Origin: Symsagittifera roscoffensis
Taxonomy: Eukaryota; Xenacoelomorpha; Acoela; Convolutidae
Length of the DNA: 64,000 nt
Reading direction: 5' to 3'
NCBI RefSeq assembly: GCF_963678635.1
Contig: NC_087065.1
Location: 13,804,743-13,868,742 of the forward strand
This document shows positions 12,515 to 23,172 of this stretch, one piece after another; the first letter of the stretch is position 1, and the number at the start of each line of letters is the position of its first letter. The notes under the pieces are model-generated. The model was given only the letters and a program-made list of their open reading frames with translations. It did no database searches and was not told the origin of the DNA. The position numbers and the translations under genes were made by a program.

Positions 12515-12562
12515 AATGCTCGTATCAGGGCGAAGCCTTGAGTATTATGACTGCCCTTAAAT
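12515..12562 (-). mobile_element. Isolated family A 3' terminus
   Basis: On the minus strand it reads as the family A end with hairpin (CAGGGC arm intact, other arm one change) and ATACGAGCATT. The body expected to the right is absent; a family C-like sequence follows from about 12594. Confidence 0.6.
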
Positions 12563-12714
12563 TGGCCTCAAATTTTTTTTAGTCAGCTGAATGGTCTTTT
12601 TCTCCCCTCCTTCCATCTCATAGCAGTTTTATGGTGTAATGAGTGTTTTTACAAGGTAATTTCTGAAGATTAAATGTGTTTTCCATGACCTAATTAGTGC
12701 TTACGTCAAAGTTC

Positions 12715-12905
12715 GGCTGTTTTCCATTCTCCTCCCTTATTTGAAATTCATATTTGAAAAACTCTTTTTAACTTGTCGTAATGTAATGAAAGTGTGCATG
12801 GTGAACAAACTAACTATTGTAAACAGATTTGTTCTCCATACTTAACATCGCAACACCACGCAAAAAGTCATAAAAAATTGCATGTGGGGGAAAAGAAAAA
12901 GAGCC
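12715..12905. mobile_element. Family C MITE copy
   Basis: It is 191 bp, the same length as the best copy at 25052..25242. The left end is GGCTGTTTTCC followed by a C-rich stretch; the right end is GGGGGAAAAGAAAAAGAGCC. It shares the AACAGATTTGTTCTCCATAC segment with the copy at 19622..19838. No target duplication is visible. The preceding 12594..12714 looks like the left part of a second copy related to 19262..19455. Confidence 0.6.
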
Positions 12906-12999
12906 AAATTAGCTCGGTAAAACTATGAATTTTAGGCTGATATGTAAAATTTTGAAGGTTATAAAATAAGTCGTGTATCGAATCGATAAGCCAAACAGC

Positions 13000-13496
13000 A
13001 TTGCTCGTATCAGGGCGAAGCCCTGAATGTTTTGACTGCCATTTAAGGTCTATGGAGCAGTTAAAGCATAAAAAAAAATAATTGTAATGAAGCAAAACTA
13101 ATTTTTTTTGTGAAAATCATCCCGTCACACGCCATATAAAGTACAAAATGAAGAAGTTTGCAAATATAAACAGATCTATTATGGCAAAAAAGCGTCCTTC
13201 AACCAATTTGGGACAATTTCTAAGACGTATTTAATCTCCGCTTAAATGTAAGTCGCGCAAAAATATCGCGCGTTAATTGTGCAAAATTGGCCAAAATGGC
13301 AATCTTTCAACCCCAATAATTTTTCTAAAAATAATCATAGATGAAAAACTTTTTCAAATTTAAGCTCAGGACATCAATACTTTTTGAATGGTATAAGAAA
13401 ATTGCCAAAAATTGCTAATTAAAAAGTCGAAATTTGACCCAAAAAAACACCTCGAGCATAAATATTTTATTACTTTTATTACGAAATTCGGAACAA
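13000..13496 (-). mobile_element. Family A copy, minus strand
   Basis: Read on the minus strand it runs from a degraded GTTCCGAATTTCG at its 5' end (13496) to the perfect hairpin CAGGGCTTCGCCCTG and ATACGAGCA at 13000. The landmarks GGGACAATTTCTAAG-type core, the ACGCGCGATATTT segment, the GGCGTGTGACGGGATG segment and the A-rich tail are in order. The subterminal repeat before the hairpin has decayed. Confidence 0.75.
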
Positions 13497-13849
13497 AGAG
13501 CGTATAGCCTCAACTTTAATTTAGAACAATTCTTTTGTGCGGGATAGTTCTTTATGGGTAAAATACAAAACGAGATATTTACGCAGACACTCTGAAGGAT
13601 ACTATAGTGGTGTGGTCAGACGGCTGGAGCCATGCAGAGCAAGTGATCGATCCCCCGAGGCTGCGAAAATTTTTGTGAAATTGCTTCGAATCAAAAACAC
13701 GTTTAGCAAATATACTCCTCACTTCCTTCAAAAGGCGGAACAAAAATTTATTTTTGCTGGTTTTGCGGTGTCTAATTTTGGAATGGAAAGTGGTTGCGAG
13801 AATTTTGTAAGATAATTTATTCGTTGTATCTATAAGATGTATTAGTTTT

Positions 13850-13990
13850 TGAGGTAAATCCTCTCTCAAAGTTAGTCTACAATGGCACACAAGTCGCCCT
13901 TAGAAAAATTTTACGGTCTACAGCAGAAAACGGATGTCATAAAATTAAATCAAAGGGAAAGTTTTTTGGGCGGCGACGGAGTCTAAGCCA
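13850..13990 (+). mobile_element. Family B fragment
   Basis: It matches the right half of family B: CTCAAAGTTAGT, a degraded GGCGCC segment, TTAGAAAAATTTTACGGTC, ATGTCATAAAATTAAATCAAAGGG and GGGCGGCGACGGAGTCTAAG. Both termini are missing. Confidence 0.5.
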
Positions 13991-14380
13991 AATAAAAAAT
14001 CTTCGGGCAGTTTTTACATCAAAAATTAAATTTGGTGGCTGATAGCGAGCTGGATAATAATCAGATTTATGTTTTCCTTCAAACTTTTTAATTCAAAGTT
14101 TTCTCCTAAACAGACGATACGTTGATACTGTTGCGAAACATAACTCAATCAGCAATAAAATTGTCATATGTCAAACAAATTTTAAAAAAGGAAGCCTATT
14201 TAACAGGCCTAATTGAATCATGGGTTTATTGATAATTGAATAATAGAAAGTGTTGGAATTTGGGATTTTCTCGGGGGGCTGAATTTGAAATATTTATCCT
14301 TTTTAAGGGAAAATCAATTTGACGTTCAGATTTTTCGATAATTATTATACAAACTGTATTTCAATAAAACTAATTTCTGC

Positions 14381-14580
14381 GCCGCAGGAAAATTTTTTGC
14401 AAAAATAACGCTTTTATGCAGATAAAAATAACGCTTTGGGGAACTTTAAGGAATTGATGAAAAACAGCGTTTTTTCGGCGCGCCCTCCTTCTCTCAAAGT
14501 AAATGTATATTGGCGCCAAGGGCGATCTTAAAAAAATTTTAGGATCTGTAACAAAAATGGAAGCCGAAAATGGTACCTTT
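14381..14580 (+). mobile_element. Family B fragment
   Basis: It carries the central family B segments TCTGCGCCGCAGGAAAATTTT, GCGTTTTTTCGGCGCGCCC, TATATTGGCGCCAAGGGCG and TTAGGATCTGTAACAAAAATGG. No terminal repeats can be found on either side. Confidence 0.55.
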
Positions 14581-17500
14581 TGGAATTTTATAATTCATTT
14601 TTGAAATTTTTTACTTTTTAAATAACCATCTTTTCTAATCATAATTGAGAAAATTTGCCTTCTCAGATTTTTAACTAACTTCCAAATTTCATAACACCCA
14701 AAAATTGAGTCCTATAAGTCTCCAAAAAACTTCAACTCTGAATGAACAAAACTTGAGCAAATGAATAGTTTAAGTGCTCTTGAATAATTTAACTGAATAT
14801 CAATGAATTATTTAACTGTTTTTTTTAACAGAATGTAAAACTAGCCAAGTGCATTTTTAACCTCAGTTGTTTTTGCTCCCATTCCTTTACAAACAATCGG
14901 CTAAGCCACAGTAAGTATGACACCCTCGCAAATGGCTTCGTAGTATTTGACCTATTGAATTGATCGATTTTTCATCACTTTTTTTAAAACTCGAGTGTAA
15001 CTAGGATATTCTCAAGTAGCAAAAAGGCCGTATGAATTTTGAGGAGAGATCATTTTTTTTCTATAAAAAAGATCAGAATTGAAGAAAACCGTAGCGAATT
15101 TCAGTTCAATGAACGCTTCATGTAAAAATCGAAAACTAAACACAGATTTGACTTTCGGACAAAGGCCTGGTGGTGGACGTAATTCGTGTCTCGTTTCCAC
15201 TAAACTGGCTATTTATGTCGGTCCGATTCCATTGTGTTCTGATTTCATAATCCACCCTCATTGATTTATTTGCCTTTAAATTATATTTTTTATAACTGGT
15301 ACTTTTTTACGTTTCAAAAATGTTCAAACAGCACAAAAATAAACTCTAAATAAATAGAATCATAAAGTTTTGAGAGTACAGTTGAAAATTCAAAAAAGTT
15401 TAATTGTCCATAGCAACGTTGAATTGATAAACAAATACTTTGACTGATTGTCTTATGTTCATGCAGATATTTTGATCAAAAACCTCGATATCAGAGAGCA
15501 CTATCTGGACAAATAGCTCCAAGATTTTCAGATGAGGACAAACGAAAATTTTGCTGAGTTTGTAGTTTTCGATCTCCGAAGACTCCCATTTATGGTCTTT
15601 TGACTCAGTTTACGGTTTTTGCGAAACGGCGAATTTTTTGAAGGCCGATAGTGCTTTGTTTTTCTACATTGATCTGATAGTGATAATCAGTACTTTTCTC
15701 ACGAGTGCAATAGTTTAAAATAGTTTTGTTACACAACTGTGCTAAGGGCACTGTAGCTTTGATCAGAGATGAAATCAGACAAATAATTCGCAGAACTGTT
15801 CTAGAACTGATTTGGCAATGTTCCAGTGCTGTTTGCGGCTTTGATAGGTCTGACTATAAGAAAACCTTTTAAAAAAGGATAGCCGGTTAACTGTGCAAGT
15901 GGTACAGAATGTTCCGACCTAAGTCTTTTGATCCCTCGCGCACGAGGGGTTCACCCGAACCACACATCGTGTACAGAAAAAAAAGCTTAATTATTATGCC
16001 GGGAAAAAATGTTTGAAACAAAAGCAGTGTTCTTCAAACTTTGAAGTTTATCAGAGACTTGAAAAAGTGAACCATTCATGTTCGAAATCGATCACAAATT
16101 GTTTCAAAAACAAAAACAAGATAAAAAAGTAGTGAGAAAGCAGAACTTTATATTTCACTAAAAAACAAACTCCAAAAAGAATAGCCGGTCACTGTGCTAA
16201 AGGCGCAGAACGTTCCGACCATAGTGTTAAAAAATGCAACTAAGTTTTTTCTTATTAAATTCGTTTTTTTTTGGCGTGGTGTGATAAAAAGAGCTGAACA
16301 AAAAATGCAGATTAAGTATATTTGACAGTCATAGTGAAATAGGTAAATTGAAAAACAATTTTTGTAGAAAAGTATCTTGAAAATTGAAAAAAAAATCAAA
16401 AAATTTTTCTTTCAACTTTTGCACTTTTTTGAATTCTTGAAAAAAAATTCCAAAAGGCGCCAAAATACTCAAAGTAAACTGACGTTACTCAAGTAAAAGT
16501 AAGATTTTACGTTTTAAAAAAAAGCTAGTTAAAATAAGACGAAAATCAAAAATTCCAAACCAATTTTTCCCGACACTGAAAGGAAAAAAAATTCGGATTT
16601 TTTAATGTTGCTCGAATCACGACGAAGGGCTTTAAAAAGATATATCACTCAACCCTGTCCAATTAGTATTTGTACTACCTGATTTCTCGTGGAAAATAAA
16701 AAAAACTAAAACACACCCGAACACAAAGTTCCTCCCAATTTTCAATGATCGAAACAATAAAGAAAACATAATGACCTGCGCCAAATAATTTTGATTGAGG
16801 TTTGAACCCTCTACCTGACGCTCACAACATACCGTTACATTATCTGCAGACAAAATGCAAGCGGTTTTTCCGTAATAGAAAAGTCCAATGGAGAACAAGG
16901 ATCCAACCATATTGAAAAAAGCATTTCTTTTTTTTTCCAGTTTGGGTAGTTTGTTTGTTGCTGGTGAGATGACCGAGCTAAAAAGTGAACGATGACCGAG
17001 AAAAGCGTCAAAAGTCAGTGAAGACTTTTTAAAATGAGTAACAAACAAAAAAGAATATTTCAGCAATTTTCAAAGAATTGTTTGAAGATTTTTATTGCAA
17101 AGGATGCCACAACTCCTAGGGTAAAAACAAATTTTTCACTTATTAAATGAAATCATTTTTATTAGATCGACTCTCTTTACTTGCTCAAAAAATAGAAAAC
17201 TCAAAAAATCAACTGGAGCACACCGGTAAGCAATTATTTGTCACTAATTTTAGATATCGGCACAGCCTCAATTGCAGTTTTGATTTTCTTCCCTCCCAGT
17301 ATGGCTAAGAGGAGATCAAAAGAATATCATTAAGGATAAGCCTAATCAAAGCAAAAGTCAGCGGCACTCCAATTTACCGGAAACACAATCTAATCTGCGA
17401 TGAAAAATCTACATTTTGCTGTGTAAAAACGATACTTGAAGTTGAATTTTTTTAAAAATAAGTTTTATCAGAGTGAAGCTGTCACGATTCCGACTGTCCT

Positions 17501-17960
17501 TAATATATCGAAAACGGTTGAACGTTTTGAAATAATTTTCACATTTTTTTCACGCAATTTCAAGTAGTTTCAAGTAGATGTGAACAAATTTGTGTCTAAC
17601 AACCTTTTATTTGGATCAATAAGGTTGCCTCAAATCAGCTAGGACTAACTTATTATCTGGTCTAATACTCTGCCTATACGTGCATTAAAAATTTGCGCGT
17701 ATTTGCCTTCGCAAAATTTCGACCTTCAAGCTCTCATTTTTTTTACAGTCTCTCATTTTTTACAATTGTTGCAAGTTTAAATTATTTTTGTTTTGAACTC
17801 AAAACGTGAACGTCAAAAAATGGCATACTGAAAAACTCAATTCTTATTGCTCGAGCACAGTTTCATTGATTGTTTATAATTTTATTGTGCAATTTCATTT
17901 TATAATTTCATAAGACTTTGTTATGATCATCATTACTCCAATATTTATTTGCTTCGAATA
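14581..17960. other. Gene-free stretch with one dispersed repeat pair
   Basis: No coding exon is supported; the longest frame (16632..17066, minus, 144 codons) has no recognisable domain. A motif of about 45 bp starting GATAGCCGGT and ending GTTCCGACC occurs at about 15880..15925 and 16178..16221 in the same orientation, and GGATAGCCGGTCGGCAGG recurs at about 47527. Its identity is unknown. Confidence 0.45.
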
Positions 17961-17969
17961 AATTGAAAG

Positions 17970-18270
17970 TTTCGAATAAGTGTAAGACTTTGTTTCGACT
18001 ATGTTTCGACTTTGTGTTTGACCATTTTTCGAATTTTTGTTTGACTTTGTTTCGTTTATGCTTCGACTTTGAGTTCGAGATAGAGTTCGAATATGTTTCG
18101 ACTATGTGTTTGGCTATGTTTTGACTATGTTTCGAATTAGTGTTCGCCGATGTATCCGACTTTCTGTGCGACTATGTTTCGACACGGTGTTCGGCTATAT
18201 TTCTACTAGATGTTTGGCTAAGTTTCGTCCATATACTCGTTTACGTCGCTTATGTTTGATCGGAACGTGT
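17970..18270. repeat. Degenerate short tandem repeat (TTTCGACTATG-like)
   Basis: Variants of TTCGACTATG and TTCGACTTTG recur about every 10-20 bp across this stretch. It grades toward the more regular 22-bp minisatellite that starts at about 18421, which also contains TTCGACC, suggesting shared ancestry. Confidence 0.65.
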
Positions 18271-18420
18271 GTTTTCGATTAAAGATTTTGGGTTGAACAA
18301 CAGCCATGTGTTCGACCGAGTTTGGTCGAAACAATAATCGAGCACCTCAACCCGGGTTGCATGCAAAAAAATCCGCAAAAAAAACCGAATTCATTTTTTC
18401 CAAAGCTGCTCATCATACAG

Positions 18421-18803
18421 TTCGTGATTGACCCCGTTCGAACTATGATTGGACCCTGTTTGACCCATGATTCGACCCTGTTCAACCCATGATTCGACCC
18501 CGTTTGACCCATGATTCGACCCATAATTCACCCCATGATTTGACCCTGTTCGACCCATGATTCGACCCTGCTAAACCCATGATTCGCCCTGTTCGACTCA
18601 TGATTTGACCCTGTTTGACTCATGATTCGGCCCTGTTTGACTCATGATTCGACCCTGTTTGACCCATGATTTGACCCTGTTCGACCCATCATTCGAGCCT
18701 GTTCGATCCATGATTCGACCCTTTTCGTTTAATAATTTGACCCCATTTCGAATCAAGATTCGACCCTGTTCGACTCATGATTCGACCTTGTTTGAGCCAT
18801 TTG
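18421..18803. repeat. 22-bp minisatellite
   Basis: Roughly 17 units of about 22 bp, with consensus close to ATTCGACCCTGTTCGACCCATG. Changes are mostly single substitutions and occasional indels. Because 22 is not a multiple of three, the frames through it are not a repeated protein. Confidence 0.9.
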
Positions 18804-18879
18804 TTTTTTGTGCCATGTTTTTTTTTCATTTTTCTCATTTTTTAATTGATTTCTTAAGAACCGATTTCAAAGACAATGC

Positions 18880-19075
18880 AGGGCAGTCGAAACATTCAGA
18901 GCTTTGGGCAAATCAAGCAATTTTGTGAAGTTTGAGCTCAATATAACAAAACCTTCCGGATAATTTAAAAAAATCCGTCGAAAACATGGGTTAAAAAAAC
19001 CAAGTTTTGTTTTCAGAAAAAAATACCCGTGCACAATTATTCCGTTACTTTCTTCGAAAGTCGGAACAAAAAATA
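18880..19075. mobile_element. Family A fragments, opposite orientations
   Basis: At 18883..18926 a plus-strand degraded 3' terminus is seen (GGCAGTCGAAACATTCAGAGC). At 18930..19072 a minus-strand 5' end follows, with GAGCTC, AACCTTCCGG, a CCCGTGCACAATTATTCCGTTACTTTC-type stretch and CGAAAGTCGGAACAA. Both are truncated. Confidence 0.6.
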
Positions 19076-19261
19076 CAAAACAAGCTGCTACTATAAAGAT
19101 GATTTTTCTTTGTTCCGCAGACAAATTCAAACTACTTTATTATACGTAATGAATGTAAGCGCAGCTGAGTGGATTAAGCCATACCGCTATTCCTCAGTGC
19201 CATTTGTGGACGTAAAAGTAGATTTTGATATGAGCATGTTTGGACTTAGCTATTTATTTCT

Positions 19262-19455
19262 GGCTCTTTTTCCTCCCCCCCCCCCCCCCCCCCACCTCAC
19301 TCAAACACGATTTTTTTTGGTCTAACGAGTGGTTTTACAAGGTTAATTATGAAGACTAAAAATGTTTGTCAATTTTTCATGACTGACAATCGGACAAAAT
19401 GAACAGGAACTTCAAACATAAAAAATTGCAGGTGGGGGGGGAAGGAAAAAGAGCC
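19262..19455. mobile_element. Family C MITE
   Basis: It is 194 bp with inverted termini GGCTCTTTTTCC and GGAAAAAGAGCC, each followed inward by a C- or G-run. The flanking 8-mers TTATTTCT (19254..19261) and ATATTTCT (19456..19463) differ at one base, consistent with an aged hAT-type duplication. Confidence 0.8.
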
Positions 19456-19621
19456 ATATTTCTGTTTTCGCCTCACTTAGTTCTGACCCAGCATATCTAT
19501 TTTCACAAAAAAATCTAAATTTTCTGGACTTGAAAAAAAAATAAAATGTGGCGCTCCGTTACTGATGGTGCCCAGTAATCAAATGATTGCTGGCTCAAAT
19601 TGCAAGTGCGCTGTAATTTGC

Positions 19622-19838
19622 TACTCTTTTCCAGTACCCCTCCCCTTTCAAACTCAGTTTTGAAAAGTCTATCTAACCTTGTCATAATGCAATGAAATTT
19701 GGCGTGGTGAACAAATCGACAACTGTGAACAGATTTGTTCTCTATAGTTTACAGCGTAACATCACGCATTTAGCAGTAATAACACGTAAAACAAACATAA
19801 AACTCGGTATTTTGAGAGGGGGAAAACTGGAAAAAGCC
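19622..19838. mobile_element. Family C MITE with perfect 8-bp target duplication
   Basis: It is 217 bp between perfect copies of TAATTTGC (19614..19621 and 19839..19846). The inverted ends are TACTCTTTTCCAGT and ACTGGAAAAAGCC, with inner C-rich and G-rich segments. It carries the AACAGATTTGTTCTC segment also seen at 12.8 kb. Confidence 0.82.
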
Positions 19839-20020
19839 TAATTTGCAAAGTGAGCTTTCTTGCTTAAGTTAAAGCTTAATGGACGCTGTATATGTGCGCT
19901 CTTGTCAACCTAAATAATTAAAATTTGGGCTAGTTGACTGAAAAAACGATAACTGGAACATGAAAGAACAAATCGAGGTTTTCAATCAGCAAGTCTGCAA
20001 AGTATTTGATTATATTGATT

Positions 20021-20026
20021 ACTCAC
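20021..20026 (-). promoter_or_regulatory. 5' splice donor (GTGAGT)
   Basis: A canonical donor directly after AACAA, at the point where the reading frame of the GPCR exon would otherwise hit TGA within two codons. It interrupts a codon after its second base. Confidence 0.65.
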
Positions 20027-20313
20027 TTGTTAGAGAGAATAACAGCAAGCACGCCGCTGTTGGCCGATATGCCGACGACAAAATTGACCAATAGCAGGCC
20101 GATCTGCACCCGATCAGTTGTCGTCTGACTCACTCGGACCAAGTACTCGTATGCTTCGTTGTAACTATACACGACTAACGATGAGTCATCTTTCGTGCTG
20201 ACGTTCACGAAACTGTTACGACTCGCCATGTTTGCGCTATTTCCATAAGTCGAAGGTTCCGATCGGAAGGATGGATTGGCCGTCGTGGAGAGAAGGTTTG
20301 TTTCCAAAATCAT
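20027..20313 (-). CDS. First coding exon of a putative class A (rhodopsin-like) GPCR
   Basis: The ATG is at 20313..20311, and 96 codons run to a splice donor GTGAGT (20026..20021) after the sequence AACAA. Residues 1-67 are a hydrophilic, Ser/Thr/Asn-rich extracellular tail without a signal peptide, with a glycosylation sequon NVS at 37-39. Residues 69-93 form one hydrophobic helix, VQIGLLLVNFVV followed by GISANSGVLAVIL. Asn85 sits where class A receptors have the conserved TM1 Asn, and the basic end (SNK) fits the first intracellular loop. Base composition is less AT-rich than the surroundings, as expected of real coding DNA. The family assignment rests on one helix; peptide receptors are plausible but the ligand cannot be told. 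TM2-TM7 exons would lie to the left and were not found. Another multi-pass membrane protein remains possible. Confidence 0.6.
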
Positions 20314-21720
20314 TTTTTCAAACTTTTTTAAAGATAACTTTTGGAGTCTCTAAACCAAAATTGAAACAAAAAGTTTAAATTAGTAAAACGAATTGGACTA
20401 AATTTTATCATTGACTTTCAAAGAATTCCATACAATGATTTAAATCTATGAATGGATGTTAAAAGATATCAATAAAATACTTTAAAAAGATTTGCTTTAG
20501 ATTGAATGCTTCATTTTTTAGCTGTGACAAAATAGTACAGAAAAAATTACGTTGAACTTGTGAAATAAAATGGCAGATAAAACTACAAGAATAGGATCAG
20601 GTTCAATTTTTGATGAACTGTGAAATGGAATTGCAGTTAAAAGCACAAAGGGACCATAAATTGAACTTGACGGGCGGATGGGTGCTAGTCTAATGGTTCT
20701 AACCAGGCATTAAGAGTGGGTTGAAAATCTCCGGTTAAGCAGGACCAGAGGGTAAAGTTGCGGTCTTTTCAAGTAAATTAGGCCGTCGAACCGGAAAGTA
20801 AGCGCGCTGTTTTTGCCGCTTGGGATACTTTGTGAGCGACCGATCTGATCGGATTTTTCGTTGCTAAGACAGATACAAGTTTTAATGACAAGCGTCGAAG
20901 CAAAATAGTCATGTACCTTTTAGTTCTTCTTAGTTCAAGTGAACAAATTGTCACTGGCAGTTTTCAAGACGAAGATAAGCCTAAAATAGAATGGAGAGTG
21001 CAAATTGTAATATTTAATGAACTCTTGGAAATTTCAATTTCAATTTATTTCAAGAAATTGTACCCGCGACAGAAAAAAAACCGAAAAAATCACATTGATT
21101 TGGATATGAAGAAAAGTTAGAATAAAACTGGAGAAAAAGGAAAGCGGATCAAGTTGTAAATGGACCTGCAGTTATTTTTAAATACTGATTATTTGACTTG
21201 ACATTAATTATTGCTCTTTTTTGTGGCAAGTTTTGAGCGCAGAATAAGGAATATATGAATGGTAAAAATGGTAAGCTTTTTTGCGAGATGCAGCATCAAA
21301 TTTCAGCCAATGAAAATTATTCTCGGTATTCAATTTTAATTAGGAACATTACTTTTCCAAAAAGCGCAATGCAAAATTGATATTTAAAGGTAAATCAAAT
21401 TGGAACATGAAAATTAACGTGGAAAAAAGCAAACTGTAATTGATCAAAAATTTTCAACCGTAATATATACTGAATTTGATTACACTTCAAAAGTTAAATG
21501 CAGAAATGGTGTATAAAAAATTTCATGTATTTAAAATGGGGAAAAAAGAACAAAGCAATAAATTGCAATTGAACACAAACTTTCTGTTAGTGAACCGACC
21601 CATTGCCACCAAAAAAGATTCCAGACCATGGGATGATATATGTAAAAAGACTGCTCCAGTGAACCACATTTTTTTAAATGCACCAAATCATCTAGAAACT
21701 TCTTAAATAAAGTTTATTGC
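20314..21720. other. Region upstream of the GPCR exon; no other gene seen
   Basis: This would hold the 5' UTR and promoter of the GPCR exon, but I see no convincing TATA box or initiator. Frames at 20911..21120 and 21476..21706 are Lys/Asn-rich and unsupported. A tRNA-like segment (20679..20745) is listed separately. Confidence 0.4.
20679..20745 (+). repeat. tRNA-like segment, possible SINE head
   Basis: TAGTCTAATGG fits an RNA polymerase III A box, and about 40 bp downstream GGTTGAAAATCTCC resembles a B box with a mismatch. The segment does not fold into an obvious full cloverleaf, so a functional tRNA gene is unlikely. A tRNA-derived SINE remnant is possible, but no second copy was recognised. 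Confidence 0.25.
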
Positions 21721-21945
21721 AAGACTGCTCATATCCCACAGGCGACCTTAAACCGAGAAATAACTCCAATTCCATTTTTTTTTCCTTCCGAATCTGGCGT
21801 TTTGTAAAACTGGCTGAATTGTCTCAGGCTGAACTGTCTGTATATTTCTGGCTGAATTGTCTGAATTTCAAATTGGCTGAATTGTCTTTGGCCGAATTGT
21901 TTGTGCGCCATCAGAACAAAACCTTGATTATTCCGACTGCCCTCT
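21721..21945 (-). mobile_element. Family A 3' terminus split by a minisatellite-bearing insertion
   Basis: At the left CAAGACTGCTCATATC is the extreme 3' end (minus strand), and at 21921..21943 CCTTGATTATTCCGACTGCCC is the inner hairpin arm and subterminal repeat. Between them lie about 180 bp including four or five copies of a TTGGCTGAATTGTCT-like unit (21810..21905). The insertion sits in the hairpin region. Confidence 0.55.
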
Positions 21946-22019
21946 GAAGCATCTGCAGTAGTTTAAAAAGAATTCAAAAATAGTCAAAAGAACTTGTTGG
22001 AAGGTTTGTTTTGATGGTA

Positions 22020-23170
22020 GTTCCACCCATACACACATACACACACACTTATATACAAGGTCGACTTTAAAGCAACAATTATCATAATGAATTGTTTTCA
22101 CGCAGAAAATATACAAAACTTCACTTTAAATGACACTTAGTTATAATTAGTAGTGCCTGGGAGATAACCATCGCATTTGCAGATCCACGTTCAAGTATTT
22201 CTCTTGCCTTTCTCCTCAAGTAAAAAAAAATGAAAATAATTGAAGCGATTCAATTGTCTCATTTCAGTCAGCATGATTCAATTGAACGAACACACTGCGC
22301 AATTTCAGATAAGTGCTTAACAAAAGAAAAGTGCCAATCATAAAAAAATGTTCCAATTCAAGGATTTTAAGATATTATGTTTTTGTTCGCAACGATGATG
22401 TGACGACGACACATAATAAGGCCGTTTTGTTGGTTTTTAAGAGTGCGCTCGATTTTTGCTATTCGCGACTTGAGTTTAGATTACTCAAATGTGACTTTAA
22501 ATTCATTTTAAAACTGAATCCTAAAATCTAAAAATGTCTGTGCATTAATTGTCTTAAATTGACCTAAGTTTCCATATTTGAACCCTCAAACTTTTTAATA
22601 CAACAGTCACAAGTAGAAAATCTTTTTTTTTTTAATTTTCGGCCAATGATTCAATTTCTTCAGGCTATAACAAAGAATCCGTTAAAAGCTGAAGAAAACG
22701 GCAGAAACAATTAACTCGGAGCTAAATTTTCTTCAATTAAAAAATTGAAATTTGTCAATTTAACGCAAAATTTTGACAATAAACCGCAATTAACGCTATT
22801 GAAACAGTAAGAAATATTAATAATTTTATTTTGCGTCATGGCTTATAAATTTTCTGTGCAAACATACAACTTAACTATTATGAGTCAACTTACGTGAGGA
22901 GTATCTCAACAAAACAAACGAACGCTGATTATTGACGAACATGACTTCACGAAAAAGCAAACAACAACAACAACTGAACACTGGAAATGGAAACAACAAC
23001 AACAACTGAACACTGGATACAGCTCACACATGTGCTGACCGAATGCTCACTTTAACAGCTGGATATGAAATGACATCTACCAAAAACCAACATAGTCACG
23101 ACATTAGACCGGGAAAAAGTTGAAGCGAACAATATCATGCAAAAAATGTTTTAAAAAAAGGCCAGGCAGC
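22020..23170. other. No recognised gene; small tandem duplication near the end
   Basis: AT-rich sequence with unsupported frames (22313..22531). At 22963..23018 a 28-bp unit with AACAACAACAACTGAACACTGG is present twice in tandem. Some of the right part may belong to the 5' region of the transposase pseudogene that follows. Confidence 0.4.
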
Positions 23171-23172
23171 AA

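Noticed and set aside
16632-17066. 144-codon minus-strand frame
   Set aside because: Aromatic-rich translation without a domain, splice sites or poly(A) signal; composition matches AT-rich non-coding DNA.
18421-18803. CRISPR-like regularly spaced repeat
   Set aside because: Units are contiguous 22-mers without unique spacers, and the DNA is eukaryotic.
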